From NCBI RefSeq assembly GCF_019042245.1, contig NZ_JAHQCX010000018.1:57686-121685 (forward strand): a stretch of 64,000 bases of DNA. Reading direction: 5' to 3'. Below the pieces are notes generated by a model. That model was given only the letters and a program-made list of their open reading frames with translations, was not told the origin of the DNA and made no database searches. Of this stretch, positions 61,513 to 64,000 are shown piece by piece; position 1 is the stretch's first letter, and every line of letters begins with the position of its first letter. The DNA is from Diplocloster modestus (lineage in GTDB: Bacteria > Bacillota > Clostridia > Lachnospirales > Lachnospiraceae). The translations under genes were made by a program, and so were the position numbers.

Positions 61513-62739
61513 TTATGGTTCTATAGAAGATCCATCAGAAAACACAATGCTTGTAACCTCATAGATAAATTGTAAGTCTTCAAACCTTGTATTGAATAAT
61601 TTCATATCGTCATCTATAAATTGATTACACTCATAACTTAACTCGGATTCCCTATAGGATGCCCCAGGATCTATTGTATTTCCTGTAAAATCACATCCCA
61701 TACTTAATATCTTCTTGCCGAATAAATCATTAACCGTAAGAACCCCTTCTACTCCGACAACTGTTTTATCACTATTATTAGTAATCAAAAAAACAAAATT
61801 AGCATAATTATTAAAAATCCAATTAGAAGAATCCATTGGGGTTTCACTTTTATCCTCTACAACTACCTTCACATATTCTTCTGATTTTAAATTAGTATAC
61901 TTTTCTATTAATTCTTCCAAATCTTCACTTGAACCCAAAACTGATATTATTTGCTCTATCGTTTCAATTGCTTTCGTATTTTGCTTGTTTTGGCTATAGT
62001 TTTCAGCTTCTGCTAACAGCTGCGATTTATATGTATCGGTTAGACTTTTAATTTTAGTTTGAGCGTCGGTATAAGATTCATCTTCTTTAATTACTTCTAT
62101 ATAATTTTTTAGTGCGGTACTGATATCTCCACTTTTTTCTGCTTCTACAGCATTTGTATAAGCTATTCTCGAATGATTGAGATCATCCAATTTTTGTTTA
62201 ATAGATCTTGCATAATCATTAGAAGGTTCATTTATTAAGTAATTTTCCAGTTTTTTAATCGATTCTTCATAAGATAATTTTTTTCTACTATATTGCTTAT
62301 ATATATCATCCATCTCTAAATTTAGTTGTTTTTCCAAAACATTAATTAATTCGGTGTTTCCTTCTATTTTTTCATTATATAATGACATAGCCTCCTCACT
62401 CTTATTACCATTAAATAAACGGATATATTTTTGTACAGGATTAGCATTCATTTTTATAACTAAAAAACCGATAATACTAAATACTATTATTACGCCTACT
62501 ATCGTTATAATAATTACTGGTGTCCTTTTACTTTTCTTTTGTACAGGATTATTTTTACTAACAGGACATCCACAATTTGGACAATATTCATCAGTTTCAG
62601 CTAATTCTGCTCCACATTCCGCACAAACTACAAACACTTTTCCAATTTCTTCTTCAACAAAAACTTTCCCACAATGAATGCATTTTTTTGCCTTATCCGA
62701 AATATCTTGTCCACATTCAGGGCATTTAATTATTGCCAT
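61513..62739 (-). CDS. Double zinc-ribbon membrane protein with helical (TPR-like) extracellular region
   Basis: 408 residues, ATG with GGGGAGG upstream. Two zinc ribbons: CPECGQDISDKAKKCIHCGK (residues 6-25) and CAECGAELAETDEYCPNCG (~38-56). One membrane helix follows (~73-95, VIIITIVGVIIVFSIIGFLV). Then a long helical region (~100-290) with TPR-like spacing (DISTALKNYIEVIKEDESY) and a C-terminal beta-like domain (FVFLITNNSDKTVVGVEGVL). The gene is notably AT-rich compared with its neighbours. It shares the zinc-ribbon/membrane layout of the LRR protein. Function unknown. Confidence 0.75.
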   Translation of the reverse strand: MAIIKCPECGQDISDKAKKCIHCGKVFVEEEIGKVFVVCAECGAELAETDEYCPNCGCPVSKNNPVQKKSKRTPVIIITIVGVIIVFSIIGFLVIKMNANPVQKYIRLFNGNKSEEAMSLYNEKIEGNTELINVLEKQLNLEMDDIYKQYSRKKLSYEESIKKLENYLINEPSNDYARSIKQKLDDLNHSRIAYTNAVEAEKSGDISTALKNYIEVIKEDESYTDAQTKIKSLTDTYKSQLLAEAENYSQNKQNTKAIETIEQIISVLGSSEDLEELIEKYTNLKSEEYVKVVVEDKSETPMDSSNWIFNNYANFVFLITNNSDKTVVGVEGVLTVNDLFGKKILSMGCDFTGNTIDPGASYRESELSYECNQFIDDDMKLFNTRFEDLQFIYEVTSIVFSDGSSIEP

Positions 62740-62844
62740 AATTTTATATCCTCCCCAGCATAAAATATATATTAATATTATAAACCATTTTTAAATAATA
62801 ATCTATAGATTTAAGTGTTGAGTATCCGCCCCTGAAATAAAAAA

Positions 62845-62880
62845 GTAAATTCCACTCCCCTTTTGTCTAGTGGAGTTTAC
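62845..62880. repeat. Imperfect inverted repeat ahead of the IS30-like remnant
   Basis: GTAAATTCCACT (62845-62856) pairs with AGTGGAGTTTAC (62869-62880) apart from one T-G pair. It lies about 80 bases upstream of the transposase remnant and may mark an old element end; the gap 62740-62960 has nothing else clear. Confidence 0.45.
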
Positions 62881-62960
62881 TCCTGCACAGTTGATGTATA
62901 CTCTTTCATACAGATGTAATATGTTTGTAATTCCTTCTGACAGTAGTAGACGGAGATTTT

Positions 62961-63032
62961 ATGAGTAAATACGTCCCAGGTAACCAGAAACATTTCTCTC
63001 TGCTAGACCGTGTTTTTATTGAAAACTTTTAA
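62961..63032 (+). pseudogene. IS30-family transposase N-terminal remnant
   Basis: 23 codons: MSKYVPGNQKHFSLLDRVFI followed by ENF and a stop. The start strongly recalls IS30-family transposases (MSKYxPGNQKHLTLxDRxYI), but the frame ends at once and the rest of the ~350-residue enzyme is missing. It is interpreted as a relic of a deleted element. Confidence 0.6.
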
Positions 63033-63035
63033 AAT

Positions 63036-63137
63036 ATGTCTGATTCTGACCTGCTTGATCTGCATGAATTCCTTACGGAAGATGATGATCTGGATAACGA
63101 TGAATTTGAAGAAGGATTTTATATTGACCTCTTTTAA
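63036..63137 (+). CDS. Small acidic open reading frame, unknown
   Basis: 33 codons with a strongly acidic product (EFLTEDDDLDNDEFEEGFY). It starts 3 bases after the transposase remnant's stop, lacks a good ribosome-binding site, and is followed by a clear terminator. It may be the tail of a deleted gene rather than a functional peptide. Confidence 0.3.
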   Translation: MSDSDLLDLHEFLTEDDDLDNDEFEEGFYIDLF

Positions 63138-63156
63138 GCATCGTCTGCTTGCTTTG

Positions 63157-63179
63157 CCCGCATTTTGCGGGTTTTTTTC
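63157..63179 (+). terminator. Rho-independent terminator
   Basis: CCCGCA (63157-63162) and TGCGGG (63166-63171) with a TTT loop, followed by TTTTTTT. It faces the plus strand and ends any transcript through the small acidic frame, ahead of the convergent tRNA cluster. Confidence 0.8.
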
Positions 63180-63256
63180 ATCAAAAGTCCGCCATTTGGC
63201 GAACTTTCCTAATACATCAAAAAACGATTAGCAATACATATTACTAATCGTCCAAA

Positions 63257-63329
63257 TGAGACATCGGGGATTCGAACCCCGGACAACTTGATTAAAAGTC
63301 AAGTGCTCTACCAACTGAGCTAATATCCC
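63257..63329 (-). tRNA. tRNA-Lys (anticodon TTT)
   Basis: 73 bases. Acceptor stem GGGATAT with ATGTCTC, D-loop AGCTCAGTTGGTAGAGC, anticodon loop CTTTTAA, and T-loop GGTTCGAATCC. CCA is not encoded. Last of six tRNAs in the cluster. Confidence 0.93.
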
Positions 63330-63351
63330 ATACCAATATTAAGTTTATAAA

Positions 63352-63424
<73 letters not shown>

Positions 63425-63455
63425 GTTTTTTGACAGACAAAAAATCTGTCCTGAG

Positions 63456-63529
63456 TAGCGGGGATAGGATTTGAACCTATGACCTTCGGGTTATGAGCCC
63501 GACGAGCTTCCAGACTGCTCCACCCCGCG
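63456..63529 (-). tRNA. tRNA-fMet (initiator, anticodon CAT)
   Basis: 74 bases. Anticodon loop CTCATAA on a stem with three G-C pairs (GGG/CCC), and an unpaired first base (C1 opposite T72), both marks of initiator tRNA. T-loop GGTTCAAATCC. Confidence 0.92.
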
Positions 63530-63615
63530 TTATTTAATTATGTGCATAACTCTTATAAAACTCAGTTTCGTTGTGAAACTCTCCGCTTTCAGCGGATCTA
63601 ATAATTATTATGCAG

Positions 63616-63697
63616 TGGATGGAGAAGGATTCGAACCTTCGAAGGCGTTGCCAACAGATTTACAGTCTGCCCCCTTTGGCCACTCGGGAATCCATCC
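63616..63697 (-). tRNA. tRNA-Tyr (anticodon GTA)
   Basis: 82 bases with a long variable arm, as usual for bacterial tRNA-Tyr. Acceptor GGATGGA with TCCATCC, anticodon loop CTGTAAA, T-loop GGTTCGAATCC. Confidence 0.94.
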
Positions 63698-63711
63698 ATA
63701 TACGATAAAAA

Positions 63712-63784
63712 TGGGACCTACAGGGCTCGAACCTGTGACCCTCTGCTTGTAAGGCAGATGCTCTCCCAGCTGAGCTAAGATCCC
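63712..63784 (-). tRNA. tRNA-Val (anticodon TAC)
   Basis: 73 bases. Acceptor GGGATCT with AGGTCCC, D-loop AGCTCAGCTGGGAGAGC, anticodon loop CTTACAA, T-loop GGTTCGAGCCC. Confidence 0.94.
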
Positions 63785-63808
63785 AAATTAATAAGAAAGT
63801 CAAAAAAG

Positions 63809-63882
63809 CGACCCAAGCGGGACTCGAACCCGCGACCTCCGCCGTGACAGGGCGGCGCTCTAACCAACTGAGCCATTGGGCC
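63809..63882 (-). tRNA. tRNA-Asp (anticodon GTC)
   Basis: 74 bases. Acceptor GGCCCAA with TTGGGTC, discriminator G as expected for Asp, anticodon loop CTGTCAC, T-loop GGTTCGAGTCC. First tRNA after the 23S gene, about 96 bases away, with no 5S gene between. Confidence 0.94.
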
Positions 63883-63978
63883 TTAAAATGTACCTTCAAA
63901 ACTACACACTGTAAAAATCATTACCATCCGTTCGGCTCTCTTACAAGCCTCTTATCTCAAACCACCAGACCATTCTGG

Positions 63979-64000
63979 TCAAGCCCTCGACCTATTAGTA
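63979..64000 (-). rRNA. 23S rRNA, 3' end only
   Basis: Minus-strand sequence TACTAATAGGTCGAGGGCTT near the right edge is the conserved 3' end of bacterial 23S rRNA. The gene continues beyond the window. The spacer to tRNA-Asp (63883-63978) holds no 5S rRNA. Confidence 0.85.

Overview
The window reads as chromosome of a gut-type anaerobic Clostridia, most like the Lachnospiraceae. The reasons are moderate GC, AT-rich intergenic DNA, strong GGAGG ribosome-binding sites, YesM/YesN-type and LytTR-type two-component systems, many sugar ABC importers, and the Firmicutes-style holB-ricT-trmN6-rsmI cluster. The species assignment is an inference. No prophage, CRISPR array or intact transposon was found; mobile DNA is limited to an IS30-like remnant and several dispersed palindromic repeats.

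Layout. (1) 1-2597 (-): start of a secreted protein with four lamin-tail domains, running off the left edge. (2) 2726-12065 (-): a catabolic operon with a sugar-phosphate isomerase-like TIM barrel, an unusual LacI regulator fused to a solute-binding domain, a ribose-type ABC importer (permease, binding lipoprotein, ATPase) and an amidohydrolase, headed by an AraC regulator. Divergent from it, 12268-15149 (+) encodes another TIM-barrel isomerase and two Gfo/Idh/MocA dehydrogenases. 15459-19965 (+) adds a PIG-L deacetylase, a NagB-like protein, a third dehydrogenase, an aldose-epimerase-like protein and a UPF0303 protein. (3) 20210-31715: a pectin/plant-polysaccharide type locus with a MalEFG-type importer, a cytoplasmic and a secreted GH28-like enzyme and a GH43 enzyme (-), and a divergent YesM/YesN pair (+). 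(4) 31793-33801: a small jelly-roll-like protein and a TcyP-like symporter. (5) 33960-38195 (-): housekeeping cluster rsmI, trmN6-like, ricT, holB and a guanylate-kinase-like gene, then a HEPN/MNT pair. (6) 39545-47621 (+): LacI regulator, a second ribose-type ABC importer, an M20 peptidase and a degenerate M24-fold protein. (7) 47760-54267: a peptide-signalling/export locus. (8) 54358-62739: a metallo-beta-lactamase lipoprotein, a CAP-domain protein, a MATE exporter, an Orn/Lys/Arg decarboxylase-family enzyme, and two zinc-ribbon membrane proteins. (9) 62961-64000: an IS30-like remnant, six tRNA genes and the 3' end of a 23S rRNA gene, all tRNA/rRNA on the minus strand.

The most interesting item is region 7. 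A 44-residue peptide gene (52653-52787, -) has a double-glycine leader and a predicted 15-residue mature peptide. It lies between a LytTR response regulator and a divergent GHKL sensor kinase, and next to a C39-peptidase ABC exporter with an HlyD-like partner. The layout is that of a ComCDE/Blp-type pheromone circuit. The peptide gene and only the membrane sensor half of the kinase are strongly AT-rich; composition changes abruptly where the cytoplasmic kinase part begins, which suggests exchange of a signal-receptor specificity cassette.

Other points of note: the LacI-SBP fusion with two matching operators; two large perfect palindromes built of GGACATGTCC units at a 20-21 bp period; a second dispersed two-hairpin repeat at 39.2 and 56.3 kb; an intercistronic hairpin after every solute-binding-protein gene; and a NagB-like protein lacking a usual catalytic aspartate beside a PIG-L deacetylase.
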